Positions 8,911 through 17,247 of a stretch of 60,374 nt of DNA are shown piece after piece. Below the pieces are notes generated by a model. The model made no database searches. It was not told where the DNA came from and saw nothing but the letters and a program-made list of their open reading frames with translations. Source of the stretch: Rhizobium sullae (GTDB taxonomy: Bacteria; Pseudomonadota; Alphaproteobacteria; Rhizobiales; Rhizobiaceae); assembly GCF_900169785.1 (NCBI RefSeq), contig NZ_FWER01000030.1, positions 1-60,374 of the forward strand, written 5' to 3'. Every line of letters begins with the position of its first letter. Positions within the stretch are counted from its first letter, which is position 1. A program made the position numbers and the translations under genes.

Positions 8911-10326
8911 ATGACGGAAACCGGAGAAGACGACCGCATCCGCAGACGTCCGGACGACGAAGGCGCCGACATCTACGACGAGGACGGTAACGTCCGTAGC
9001 GACTTTCTGGCGCTTGTCGGCGCTGCCATCGCCGACCGTGACACGATCTTTCTCCGGCAGAACGTCGCGCGCCTTCACGAGTCGGAAATAGGCGACCTGC
9101 TGGAATCGATCCAGCCGGATCAGCGCCTGGCGCTTGTCCGCCTCCTCGGCGACGATTTCGACATGACGGCGCTGACGGAGGTCGACGAAGCGATCCGCCG
9201 CGAAATTGTTGACCAGATACCGAACGAGCAGATTGCCGCTGCAATTGGCGACCTCGATTCGGACGACGCTGTCTACATTCTCGAGGACCTGGACAAGGAA
9301 GACCGGGAAGAAATCCTGGCGCAGCTGCCGTTCACCGAGCGGGTGCGCCTACGCAGGGCGCTGGACTATCCGGAAAGTTCCGCCGGCCGCCGCATGCAGA
9401 CGGAATTCGTGGCGGTGCCGCCATTCTGGACCGTCGGGCAGACGATCGACTACATGCGCGAGGAGGAGGACCTGCCTTACTCCTTCACGCAGATCTTCGT
9501 TATCGACCCGACCTTCAAGCTGCTTGGCGCCGTCGATCTCGACAAGCTTCTCCGCACCAAGCGGCAGACGAAGATCGAGGCGATCATGCGCGAGACGACC
9601 CATCCGATTCCGGCCGAGATGGACCAGGAAGAGGCGGCCCAACTCTTCGAGCAATACGACCTTCTCTCAGCCGCCGTCGTAGACGAGAACGATCGCCTTG
9701 TCGGTGTTCTTACCATCGATGACGTGGTCGACGTCATCCACGAAGAAGCGGATGAAGACATCAAGCGCCTCGGCGGCGTCGGTGACGAAGAGCTTTCGGA
9801 CAATGTCATCTCGACCGTCCGCTCGCGCTTCCTCTGGCTGGTGATCAATCTCGGCACGGCGATGCTGTCGGCCAGCGTCATCGGGCTCTTCGATGCATCG
9901 ATCGAGAAGATGATCGCACTTGCCGTGCTGATGCCGATCGTGGCGTCCATGGGAGGCAATGCCGGCACGCAGACGATGACCGTGACGGTGCGGGCGCTGG
10001 CGACCCGCGACCTCGACATTTACAATGCCGGCCGCATCATCCGCAGAGAGGCGGGCGTCGGCATCATGAACGGCATCGTCTTTGCGAGCATCATGGGCAC
10101 GATTGCCGGCACGTGGTTCCACGACTATCAGCTCGGCATGGTCATCGGCGCCGCCATGATCATCAATCTGATGGCTGCGGCTCTCGCAGGCATTCTTTGG
10201 CCGCTTCTTCTGGACAAGGTCGGCGCGGACCCGGCCATCGCGTCGTCCGTTTTCGTGACGACCGTCACCGATTGCACTGGCTTCTTCGCCTTCCTCGGCA
10301 TCGCCACCTGGTGGTTCGGAATCTGA
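8911..10326 (+). CDS. mgtE: Magnesium transporter MgtE
   Basis: 471 residues. Order: acidic N-terminal tail, MgtE N domain (about 30-135), a pair of CBS domains (about 140-270, including FTQIFVIDPTFKLLGAVDLDKLL and AVVDENDRLVGVLTIDDVVDVI), then five membrane segments with the selectivity region MPIVASMGGNAGTQTMTVTVRAL. MgtE is a gated Mg2+ channel whose cytoplasmic N/CBS domains close the pore when Mg2+ is high. The ATG at 8911 follows AGGACGACAG; longer readings into the upstream deformylase-like gene are not supported. No M-box-like leader is evident. Confidence 0.94.
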   Translation: MTETGEDDRIRRRPDDEGADIYDEDGNVRSDFLALVGAAIADRDTIFLRQNVARLHESEIGDLLESIQPDQRLALVRLLGDDFDMTALTEVDEAIRREIVDQIPNEQIAAAIGDLDSDDAVYILEDLDKEDREEILAQLPFTERVRLRRALDYPESSAGRRMQTEFVAVPPFWTVGQTIDYMREEEDLPYSFTQIFVIDPTFKLLGAVDLDKLLRTKRQTKIEAIMRETTHPIPAEMDQEEAAQLFEQYDLLSAAVVDENDRLVGVLTIDDVVDVIHEEADEDIKRLGGVGDEELSDNVISTVRSRFLWLVINLGTAMLSASVIGLFDASIEKMIALAVLMPIVASMGGNAGTQTMTVTVRALATRDLDIYNAGRIIRREAGVGIMNGIVFASIMGTIAGTWFHDYQLGMVIGAAMIINLMAAALAGILWPLLLDKVGADPAIASSVFVTTVTDCTGFFAFLGIATWWFGI

Positions 10327-10342
10327 GCCGAACCTGCATAAA

Positions 10343-10364
10343 TTGACTATTACGTAAAAGTCAA
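10343..10364. promoter_or_regulatory. Palindromic operator/promoter of the MerR gene
   Basis: TTGACT, 10 bp (ATTACGTAAA), AGTCAA: the 22-bp element is an almost perfect inverted repeat (10 of 11 positions). TTGACT also serves as a -35, and TATTAT follows 16 bp after it as a -10, so the repeat fills the spacer exactly as MerR-type operators do. Autoregulation by the downstream MerR protein is the likely use. Confidence 0.6.
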
Positions 10365-10392
10365 TATTATGGGGCACGAGAGTGGGAAACCA

Positions 10393-10785
10393 ATGCCAGT
10401 GAATAAATACTATAGCATAACGGAGCTGACGCGGGAATTCGGTGTGTCGACCCGCACGCTTCGCTTCTACGAAGACGAAGGCCTGATCCATCCGGAACGC
10501 CGCGGGCGCACGCGCCTGTTCCGTCCGGCCGACCGGCGCCTGATTCAGGAAATCCTGCGCGGCCGCCGCATCGGCTTCACCATCGCAGAGATTCGCGAGA
10601 TCATTCAGGTCTACAAGGATCCTCCGGGGGAACTCGGCCAGCTCAAGCTTTTGATGAAGCGCATCGACGAAAAACGGGAAGACCTGCGCAAGAAGCGCAA
10701 GGACATCGACGATACGCTGACGGAGCTCGACAATATCGAAGAGGCCTGCCTCGGCCGTCTCGCAGAAATCGGCGTGGGCACCTGA
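10393..10785 (+). CDS. MerR-family transcriptional regulator (LiuR-like)
   Basis: 130 residues. Winged helix-turn-helix at the N-terminus (YSITELTREFGVSTRTLRFYEDEGLIHPER) followed by a dimerisation coiled coil rich in Lys/Glu (about 85-120). No clustered cysteine metal site is seen, so it is not a metal or redox sensor of the CueR/SoxR type. The pattern fits the alphaproteobacterial subgroup linked to branched-chain acyl-CoA catabolism (LiuR), but no acyl-CoA dehydrogenase is adjacent. The ATG at 10393 was chosen; an in-frame ATG at 10369 sits just against the promoter palindrome and would leave no leader. Confidence 0.8.
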   Translation: MPVNKYYSITELTREFGVSTRTLRFYEDEGLIHPERRGRTRLFRPADRRLIQEILRGRRIGFTIAEIREIIQVYKDPPGELGQLKLLMKRIDEKREDLRKKRKDIDDTLTELDNIEEACLGRLAEIGVGT

Positions 10786-10788
10786 GCG

Positions 10789-11376
10789 TCAGATCGAACC
10801 TCTGGTTCTTCTGCAATAGCCTTCGAAATCGCAGCCGAAGCGGGCCTGCAGGTGCCGTTCTTCCCGCCGACTGCGACCTAGAACCAACTATTTCCCGTCA
10901 CGAGGCCGCAGGCGATCGTTGCAAGCGTGTAGCCGAGATAGATCGGATTGCGCGTGCAGCGGAAGGGACCGCGGGTGAAGAGACGGGCTGTTGCGCGATT
11001 CCGCATGATCGTCGTCCCGCTCTCCAGCAAAGTCTTGATCGCCCATATGGCGGCGATGAGAATTTTCCACCTGAATGGACGGCATGCGCAACAGCAGGTA
11101 GCTTCAGTCGCGACAGGCACGGTCTGCCAGATTAGCTACCCCTTCCTTTATCGCTGCTATGACGGGAGCGCTCGACGCACCTGGACTATGCCTTTCCACG
11201 AGGTGCTCCGGGTCGGCGTAGGTGAGTGCTGCACCAATGATCCAGGCAAAGGCGGCATGCATCCGGGGTACCGGAAGCCCGACGATTTCGCCAAGCAGGA
11301 AAGCGGAGAGTAAAGCGTGGCCGTATAGAACCGGCGGCCATGGAAATTTCAGCGGCTTCGAACGATAGGCATTCAT
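10789..11376 (-). pseudogene. Broken isoprenylcysteine-carboxyl-methyltransferase-like gene
   Basis: Three pieces of one family are found in different frames. An N-terminal piece from 11376 reads MNAYRSKPLKFPWPPVLYGH. A central piece within 11085-10878 contains ESGTTIMRNRATARLFTRGPF and RNPIYLGYTLA, ending NSWF plus stop. A C-terminal piece just beyond the stop reads REERHLQARFG in another frame and ends at 10789. Intact members are about 150 residues with these three blocks in one frame. The break after NSWF needs a deletion of roughly 50-60 bp plus a frameshift. A segment between the first and second pieces also does not fit the family. The enzyme would have been a small membrane methyltransferase. 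Confidence 0.65.
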
Positions 11377-11386
11377 CGAACGACCG

Positions 11387-12352
11387 TCATTGCGCTTCGG
11401 TGCTGCACTCCAATGCGATACGCTGTACCCTTTCATCTTTATCCGCCTGGATTGCGCCAGACTGGAGCGGCGTGAACAGGTTTTCGCCCTGCAATCTTTC
11501 GAGCGTGCACTGGCAGAAGCTGCGGCAAAGCGCTTCTCCTTCCTGGACGACGCAGGAGGATTGGCACTGCTGCAGGTAGGTCTGCACGGGATCCGGCTTT
11601 GCGGGCGGCGCGACAATCGAAAGCGCATATGCGATCGAGATCAGGACCGGCTGGTGGATCAGGTAGATGGCGAGGCTGTGGCGGCCGGCTTTTGCAAGCA
11701 AAGTGGTGCCTGTGCCAAACTTTGCGAGCCATTCTGCCCAGCCCTGTTTCAGCGTTATGCTCGAAACGCCCATACCGATGAGAAAGGGCCCGATCCATGG
11801 CAAAACAGGCACATAATCGTTCGATCGCGGCACAGTCTGGGAAAGGCCCACCCACCAAAGCCACGGCGTGTCGAAGAATGAAGAGCGCAGATAGAGCGGG
11901 GCGACGACAGCCGCAATGCCGGCGGTGATGATCAAAATCCCGGGCAGGCGCAAGAAGAGCAGGCCGATGACGCTTGCCGCCGCGATACTGTGCAGAATGC
12001 CGAAAAAGATCGCGCCCTGCGGCATCGCAATTGCCGTCGCGGCCGTGATGAGAGCCGCGGCCGAAACGATCATGCCAAGCCGCCGGAGATAGGCCTGGCG
12101 CCTGATGCTTGGTGTGCCGGCAAACATCAGGCTGACACCGGCGAGGAAGAGGAAGGTCGACGCGATCGCACGGGCATAGATCTTCAGCCACCCAGTCTCC
12201 GCCGTCCCGCGCGCCAGATAGCCCATGAACTCCATGTCCCAGGTAAAGTGGTAGGTCGCCATCGCAATCAGCGCTGCGCCGCGCGCCGTATCGAGCAGGC
12301 CGATGCGCGGTGGCCGGGCGGACGTACCGTTTTCGCTCGCAGAAATAGTCAT
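11387..12352 (-). CDS. DUF1624 / heparan-alpha-glucosaminide acetyltransferase-like membrane protein with cysteine-rich tail
   Basis: 321 residues. It starts with cytoplasmic MTISASENG and then RIGLLDTARGAALIAMATYHFTWDMEF, the first helix and conserved histidine of the DUF1624 (HGSNAT-like) acyltransferases. About eight membrane helices follow. The last 65 residues are soluble and hold seven cysteines in a CxxxC, C, CxxxCxC, C pattern. These membrane proteins are thought to acylate a periplasmic sugar or envelope component; the substrate is unknown here. The ATG shares one base with the stop of the upstream DUF599 gene (TGATG), which suggests translational coupling. A GTG three bases earlier is also possible. 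Confidence 0.8.
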   Translation of the reverse strand: MTISASENGTSARPPRIGLLDTARGAALIAMATYHFTWDMEFMGYLARGTAETGWLKIYARAIASTFLFLAGVSLMFAGTPSIRRQAYLRRLGMIVSAAALITAATAIAMPQGAIFFGILHSIAAASVIGLLFLRLPGILIITAGIAAVVAPLYLRSSFFDTPWLWWVGLSQTVPRSNDYVPVLPWIGPFLIGMGVSSITLKQGWAEWLAKFGTGTTLLAKAGRHSLAIYLIHQPVLISIAYALSIVAPPAKPDPVQTYLQQCQSSCVVQEGEALCRSFCQCTLERLQGENLFTPLQSGAIQADKDERVQRIALECSTEAQ

Positions 12353-13152
12353 CACAATCCCCCGGACAAATCACTTCCGCTATCTTGCGGCGTATCGCGG
12401 CGAATAGCAGAAAGGTGGAGATCTGATGGCGGGTTGGCATCCATGATAGCCAGACGCGCCTCCGAGAAGAACTGCCGGCGCGTCAGCACGACAACGATGA
12501 CCGCGGTCGTCGCCATGAAAACGTAAGCATTCACGAACCAGCCGAGATAACCGATCGACAGGAAGATCGCGCGAAGACCCTCGTTGAAATGTCCGCCGGC
12601 AATGACGTTCATGCGAATGACACGTTCAGCGGCGCGCTCGGCAGCGATGATATCGGTCTCGCTGTCGCGCACCATTGGGATCGAGCCGAAGAGTATACTG
12701 CAGTAGTTGAAGAGCCGGTAAGACCAGCCGAACTTGAAGAAGGCGTATGCGAAAAGGGCCGCCAGCCCGCCGACCTTGAGTTCGAAACTCGCGGTGCCGC
12801 TGCTGAATACATAAGGCAGATCGGCGAAGATGGCACTCACCTTGTCCGTCGCGCCGAGCAGTGCAAAGCAGCTGCCGATCGCAAACATGGAGGTCGATGC
12901 AAAGAAGGCCGTGCCGTTCTGCAGACCGGCCATGATCTGCGTATCGATCATCTTCAGGTCGCGGCGCAGCGAATTATAGATCCATTCGCGCCGCCGCTCG
13001 GTCATGGCATGGGTCAGGCTCGTGCGGCCGAAGAATGTCCTGCCGCGCAAGAGCCACGAATAACCGAGCCAGAGCATGGCGAAGAAAGCCAGCGCGATAT
13101 AATCCGCAACCGTCAGCATCAATGTTACAAATCCCGCATTCGACGCCGCCAC
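12352..13152 (-). CDS. DUF599-family membrane protein
   Basis: 266 residues with four hydrophobic segments: VADYIALAFFAMLWLGYSWLL near the N-terminus, one around 78-100, one around 125-145 and one around 205-225. The family hallmark RREWIYNSLRRDLKMIDTQIMAGLQNGTAFFAST is present. DUF599 proteins are widespread in proteobacteria and have no established function. It is first in a two-gene operon with the DUF1624 protein, overlapping by one base. The ATG was chosen as the first in-frame start after a stop; 147 bp separate it from the divergent serine dehydratase gene. Confidence 0.82.
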   Translation of the reverse strand: MAASNAGFVTLMLTVADYIALAFFAMLWLGYSWLLRGRTFFGRTSLTHAMTERRREWIYNSLRRDLKMIDTQIMAGLQNGTAFFASTSMFAIGSCFALLGATDKVSAIFADLPYVFSSGTASFELKVGGLAALFAYAFFKFGWSYRLFNYCSILFGSIPMVRDSETDIIAAERAAERVIRMNVIAGGHFNEGLRAIFLSIGYLGWFVNAYVFMATTAVIVVVLTRRQFFSEARLAIMDANPPSDLHLSAIRRDTPQDSGSDLSGGL

Positions 13153-13299
13153 TCTACAGATGCAATTGCCTGCTGCAATGACTGGTAAGACGTGCCTATT
13201 CGTTTTAGTGTCGCGCCAATTAAACGCGATGTCGGTTCGTCGCGAGCGCCGAACTAGCCTTTTGGATAGTCTGACGGAAGATTTTCACAGGAAACACAC

Positions 13300-14706
13300 A
13301 TGTTCCTTTCGGTATTCGACGTTTTCAAGATCGGTGTCGGGCCGTCGAGCTCGCATACGATGGGGCCAATGTCGGCAGCCAACCGCTTCCTCGACCTAAT
13401 CCTCTCGAACGAGTGGCCGCGTCCATCCTCCGGCGCCCAGGTTGCGGCGATCAAGGTCAGCCTGCACGGTTCGCTTGCCCATACCGGCATCGGCCACGGG
13501 ACGGGCAGGGCGGTCATTCTCGGCCTGATGGGCGAGAAACCCGGTAGCGTCGATCCGGACAAGATGAACGGCATCATCGACCAGGTGGAGCGCTCCGGCC
13601 GCATCAACCCGCCCGGCCACCCAGCTTATCTTTTCATGCCGAAGAACGACCTGGTCTTCGACAAGAAGCAGCCGCTGCCGGGCCACGCAAACGGCATGTC
13701 CTTCTCCGCCTACGACAAGGACGAACGTCTGCTCCTGAAACGTATCTATTATTCCGTGGGCGGCGGTTTCGTCGTCACCGATACCGAGCTCGAGCAGATG
13801 CGCGCCAGGAAGAAGGCCGTCGCGGGTGCGACCAGGGTTCCTTATCCCTTCGCCACCGCCAAGCAGATGCTGGAGATGGCGGAGCGTTCGGGTCTGAGCA
13901 TTGCGCAGATGAAGCGCGCCAACGAGGAGAGCCAGCGCAGCCGCGAGGAACTTGATGCGGGACTCGACCGTATCTGGGAAGCCATGCGCTCCTGTATCGA
14001 GCGCGGCCTCAAGGTCGACGGCGTCATGCCAGGTGGATTGAACGTCCGGCGCCGTGCGCGGAAAATCCATGACAAGCTGCAGGAAGAGTGGAGGAGCAAC
14101 CGCATCAATCCGTTGCTCGCCAACGACTGGCTGAGCGTCTATGCCATGGCCGTCAACGAGGAGAACGCGGCAGGCGGCCGCGTGGTGACCGCGCCCACCA
14201 ATGGTGCTGCGGGCGTCATTCCGGCAACGATCCGCTACTACGAGCATTTCCACGAAGACTGGGATCAGAATGGCATTCGCGACTATCTGCTGACGGCTGC
14301 TGCCGTCGGCGGCATCATCAAGCACAATGCATCGATTTCCGGCGCCGAAGTGGGCTGTCAGGGCGAAGTGGGTTCTGCTGCAGCGATGGCAGCTGCGGGA
14401 CTTGCGGCGGTGATGGGCGGTACACCGGCGCAGATCGAGAACGCCGCGGAAATCGCGCTGGAGCACCATCTCGGCATGACCTGCGATCCGGTTGCCGGAC
14501 TCGTCCAGGTGCCGTGTATCGAGCGCAATGCGCTCGGTGCCGTCAAGGCCGTTACCGCCGCGTCGCTTGCCGTCAAGGGCGATGGCCAGCATTTCGTGCC
14601 GCTCGACGCCTGCATCGAGACGATGCGCCAGACGGGTTACGACATGAGCGAGAAATATAAGGAAACCTCAACCGGCGGGCTGGCGGTCAACGTCGTCGAA
14701 TGCTGA
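13300..14706 (+). CDS. sdaA: L-serine ammonia-lyase, iron-sulfur dependent, single chain
   Basis: Converts L-serine to pyruvate and ammonia in the cytoplasm. The 468-residue chain carries the beta domain with VGPSSSHTMGP at the N-terminus and the alpha domain with TAPTNGAAGVIPA, SGAEVGCQGEVGSA and MTCDPVAGLVQVPCIERN. The last two blocks hold the three cysteines that bind the [4Fe-4S] cluster. Length and single-chain layout match the proteobacterial SdaA type. AGGAAA precedes the ATG. The DUF1489 gene follows on the same strand after 63 bp. Confidence 0.95.
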   Translation: MFLSVFDVFKIGVGPSSSHTMGPMSAANRFLDLILSNEWPRPSSGAQVAAIKVSLHGSLAHTGIGHGTGRAVILGLMGEKPGSVDPDKMNGIIDQVERSGRINPPGHPAYLFMPKNDLVFDKKQPLPGHANGMSFSAYDKDERLLLKRIYYSVGGGFVVTDTELEQMRARKKAVAGATRVPYPFATAKQMLEMAERSGLSIAQMKRANEESQRSREELDAGLDRIWEAMRSCIERGLKVDGVMPGGLNVRRRARKIHDKLQEEWRSNRINPLLANDWLSVYAMAVNEENAAGGRVVTAPTNGAAGVIPATIRYYEHFHEDWDQNGIRDYLLTAAAVGGIIKHNASISGAEVGCQGEVGSAAAMAAAGLAAVMGGTPAQIENAAEIALEHHLGMTCDPVAGLVQVPCIERNALGAVKAVTAASLAVKGDGQHFVPLDACIETMRQTGYDMSEKYKETSTGGLAVNVVEC

Positions 14707-14769
14707 GCCTGTGGACTTGCGACCGGTAGTCGCTTGACGCTGCCCGTCAAAAGGATTTCAACGGGCGGC

Positions 14770-15207
14770 ATGGCATTGCATCTGATCAAATTATGCGTCG
14801 GCGCCGACTCGATCGAGGATCTGCGCGAATGGGTGGCGGAGCGTGTGCTGCGGGCGATTGCGGCCGACCTCGAGCCGCATTCCGTTCATACGACGCGCAT
14901 GGTTCCGAAACGCGTGGATGAACTGCTTGACGGCGGCTCTCTTTATTGGGTGATCAAGGGCCAGGTGCAGGCGCGCCAGAAGCTCTTGGACATCCAGACG
15001 TTCAAGGACGGCGAAGGAATCGGCCGGTGCCACCTGATTCTCGGCCCGGAAGTGATCGAAACCGCCGCACAACCAAAACGCCCCTTCCAGGGCTGGCGCT
15101 ACTATCCGGAAGAAGACGTGCCGCGGGATATTGCGACACTTGGAGATGGCGTTGCAGAAATGCCCGCGGATTTGCGCCGCGAGCTGTCGGAGCTCGGATT
15201 GCTGTAA
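14770..15207 (+). CDS. DUF1489-family protein
   Basis: 145 residues from MALHLIKLCVG, the conserved start of this alphaproteobacterial family, with YWVIKGQVQARQKLLDI and PKRPFQGWRYY further on. It is a small cytoplasmic protein of unknown function with no membrane segment. A TTG-started reading from 14734 would add 12 residues but lacks a ribosome site. Its stop is two bases from the end of the converging small gene. Confidence 0.8.
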   Translation: MALHLIKLCVGADSIEDLREWVAERVLRAIAADLEPHSVHTTRMVPKRVDELLDGGSLYWVIKGQVQARQKLLDIQTFKDGEGIGRCHLILGPEVIETAAQPKRPFQGWRYYPEEDVPRDIATLGDGVAEMPADLRRELSELGLL

Positions 15208-15209
15208 CT

Positions 15210-15482
15210 TCAGCGCAGCCGCAGCATGACCGGCGATTTACCGTCCGGGCAGGTGACATGCAGATGGATGCTGGCTTCCGGCTGCGAGTAGCGCCAGGCG
15301 CGCGCGCCGTGGCAGAGCAGCAGGTTGATGAGATCCTTCGTCTTTGCGGACTTTGCTCTCGGCCGGTGCAGGCCGATCTCCGCAAGCCTGAGCGCGGCCT
15401 CGTGCAGCGGATGAAGGCCGAACCGCGCCGGCTTGCCTGAACTGCGGGGCGGAAAACCCGTTACATTTCCATTGGTGGCCAT
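15210..15482 (-). CDS. Small conserved hypothetical protein, 90 aa
   Basis: Basic soluble protein starting MATNGNVTGFPPRSSG, with one cysteine in LLLCHGARAWRYSQ and a second near the C-terminus (HLHVTCPDGKSPVMLRLR). No domain is recognised. The chosen ATG gives a plausible N-terminus; a further in-frame ATG at 15500 exists. It converges on DUF1489 with a two-base gap. Confidence 0.55.
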   Translation of the reverse strand: MATNGNVTGFPPRSSGKPARFGLHPLHEAALRLAEIGLHRPRAKSAKTKDLINLLLCHGARAWRYSQPEASIHLHVTCPDGKSPVMLRLR

Positions 15483-15556
15483 AATCGTCCCCGTACGCAT
15501 TACAAATCGAGGTTATGAACTGTGGCCGGCGCCGCTAACACCGATTCCGACCGTGA

Positions 15557-15587
15557 ACGGCGCCGTCAGGAACACTGGCGGCGCCGT
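15557..15587 (-). terminator. Strong hairpin after the D,D-carboxypeptidase gene
   Basis: ACGGCGCCG (15557-15565) and CGGCGCCGT (15579-15587) form a perfect 9-bp stem, six bases past the stop codon on the minus strand. There is no T run, so it is either a rho-assisted terminator or an mRNA 3' end stabiliser. Confidence 0.4.
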
Positions 15588-15592
15588 ATCTC

Positions 15593-17125
15593 TCATTGGG
15601 CAGCTGCCCAGCATTTGACGCCTGCGCGCTTGAGCGCCTTGCAGGCATTGACGGCGTCGCGCTGGTCGTCGAAGCCACCAAAGCGGGCGCGATAGACCTG
15701 ATCGCCGCCGTTTGCGTAGGCGACCGCGAAGGGTTTCACAGAACGCAGCGCCTTGCCGCCCTTGCTCTTGGCATTCTCCAGCAGGTCCATCGCCATTTCG
15801 CGGCTGGACGATACGCCGATCTGGACGACCCAGCCGCTGGGACCCTGCTCGGTAACCGGAGCCGGCTTTGCGGCAGAGGCCGCAGGGCCAACCGAAGCTG
15901 TCGTGAGAGCATCGACCGGATTGCCGGCGGGCTCGTCCGGCGGCATGTAGGCCGGGGCGGAAGTGGGGACAGCGACGGAGGCTTGCTTGAAGCTCTTGGT
16001 TTTCACCTTGGTCGGAGCAGGGATCTCCGTCTTCTGTCCGGCAAGAAGCGGGTTTTCGGATTTCGCGGCGGGCGCGTCGGTATAGGCGACGGCAGCGGAC
16101 GCCACCTCATAGCGCGTGTCCGGCGTCGGGCCTTTGCGCGGCAGGTCGACATCGGTGGCCGCAACAGGAATTTCAGCTACAGAAGCGGCAGGCGAGGGAA
16201 TTGGCGTCGGCGCCGTCTGCGCAATCAGGTTGGAGCCGCCGCGCGTGGAAGCCTTCGGAAGATAGGTCGCAATCAGTTTGCGCATCTGTCCATCGCGGGC
16301 AGGCGTGGAGGCGCCGCCCATGACGACGCCGACGATCGACTTGCCGTCGGCCTGCACGGAGCTAACGAGGTTGAATCCGGCAGCCCGGGTATAGCCGGTC
16401 TTGATGCCATCGACGCCGCGCACGGAACCGACAAGGCGATTGTGGCTGCGGATGACGCGTTTGCCGAACTTGAAGCTGCGCGTGGAGAAATAGCTGTAAT
16501 ACTGCGGAAAATGCTGGCGAAGGGCGATTCCGAGACGGGCCTGATCGCGCGCCGTGGTCATCTGCGCAGTGTTCGGCAGGCCGTTGGCATTGCGATAGGT
16601 GGTGCGGGTCATGCCGAGCGCATGCGCCTTTGCCGTCATCATCTGGGCGAACCGGCTTTCGCTGCCGGCAAGCAATTCGCCAAGCGCGGTTGCCGCGTCA
16701 TTGGCGGAGAGCGTCACAAGACCGAGGATGCCCTGTTCGACGCTGATGGAGCCGCCGGCCTTGACGCCGAGCTTGGTCGGAGCCTGCGCTGAAGCGTAAG
16801 CCGAGAAGGGAACGCGCGTGTCGAGACGAAGGCGGCCCTGCTCGAGCGCCTCGAAGACCATGTAGAGCGTCATCATTTTTGTCAGTGACGCCGGATACTG
16901 CAGGCGGTCGGCATTCTCGCTGTAGAGAACGTTGCCGGACTTCGCATCGACGACGATGCCCGCATATTTCGAATTTGCGGCTTCTGCTTCGGCCGTAACC
17001 GACCCGACGAGGAAAGCCGTTGTTGCGATCGCGATCGCCGCGAGCATCTTCACCAGGAAACTGCCGGATCGCGGCGATGATACGAAGGATATTGACCTTG
17101 ACACTATTTCACTCTTCGCTTGCAT
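15593..17125 (-). CDS. D-alanyl-D-alanine carboxypeptidase (S11, PBP5/6-like) with C-terminal SPOR domain
   Basis: About 510 residues. A signal peptide or anchor (about 20-50, SGSFLVKMLAAIAIATTAFL) is followed by an S11 penicillin-binding domain with SxxK (PASLTKMMT), SxN (LSANDAA) and KTG (GIKTGYTRAAGFN). A Pro/Ala-rich linker follows, then a SPOR domain at the C-terminus (WVVQIGVSSSREMAMDLLENA to the end). It trims the terminal D-Ala of peptidoglycan stem peptides in the periplasm, and SPOR targets it to denuded glycan at the division site. The start at 17125 (MQAKSEIVS) was preferred; 17152 is an alternative. Confidence 0.9.
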   Translation of the reverse strand: MQAKSEIVSRSISFVSSPRSGSFLVKMLAAIAIATTAFLVGSVTAEAEAANSKYAGIVVDAKSGNVLYSENADRLQYPASLTKMMTLYMVFEALEQGRLRLDTRVPFSAYASAQAPTKLGVKAGGSISVEQGILGLVTLSANDAATALGELLAGSESRFAQMMTAKAHALGMTRTTYRNANGLPNTAQMTTARDQARLGIALRQHFPQYYSYFSTRSFKFGKRVIRSHNRLVGSVRGVDGIKTGYTRAAGFNLVSSVQADGKSIVGVVMGGASTPARDGQMRKLIATYLPKASTRGGSNLIAQTAPTPIPSPAASVAEIPVAATDVDLPRKGPTPDTRYEVASAAVAYTDAPAAKSENPLLAGQKTEIPAPTKVKTKSFKQASVAVPTSAPAYMPPDEPAGNPVDALTTASVGPAASAAKPAPVTEQGPSGWVVQIGVSSSREMAMDLLENAKSKGGKALRSVKPFAVAYANGGDQVYRARFGGFDDQRDAVNACKALKRAGVKCWAAAQ

Positions 17126-17247
17126 TTTCAGATGTTTGTACCGGCCGCACATCTCCTCGTCGTCGCGGCCATCGTCTCTTGAAATTAACCGGGCGGGGTT
17201 ACCAATCCGTTTATGATTAATCGTTTGTTTCGCCGTCCTGACGCATT

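Noticed and set aside
15501..15592. Repeated GGCGCC motifs as a repeat element
   Set aside because: They form the single stem reported after the carboxypeptidase gene, and nothing more.
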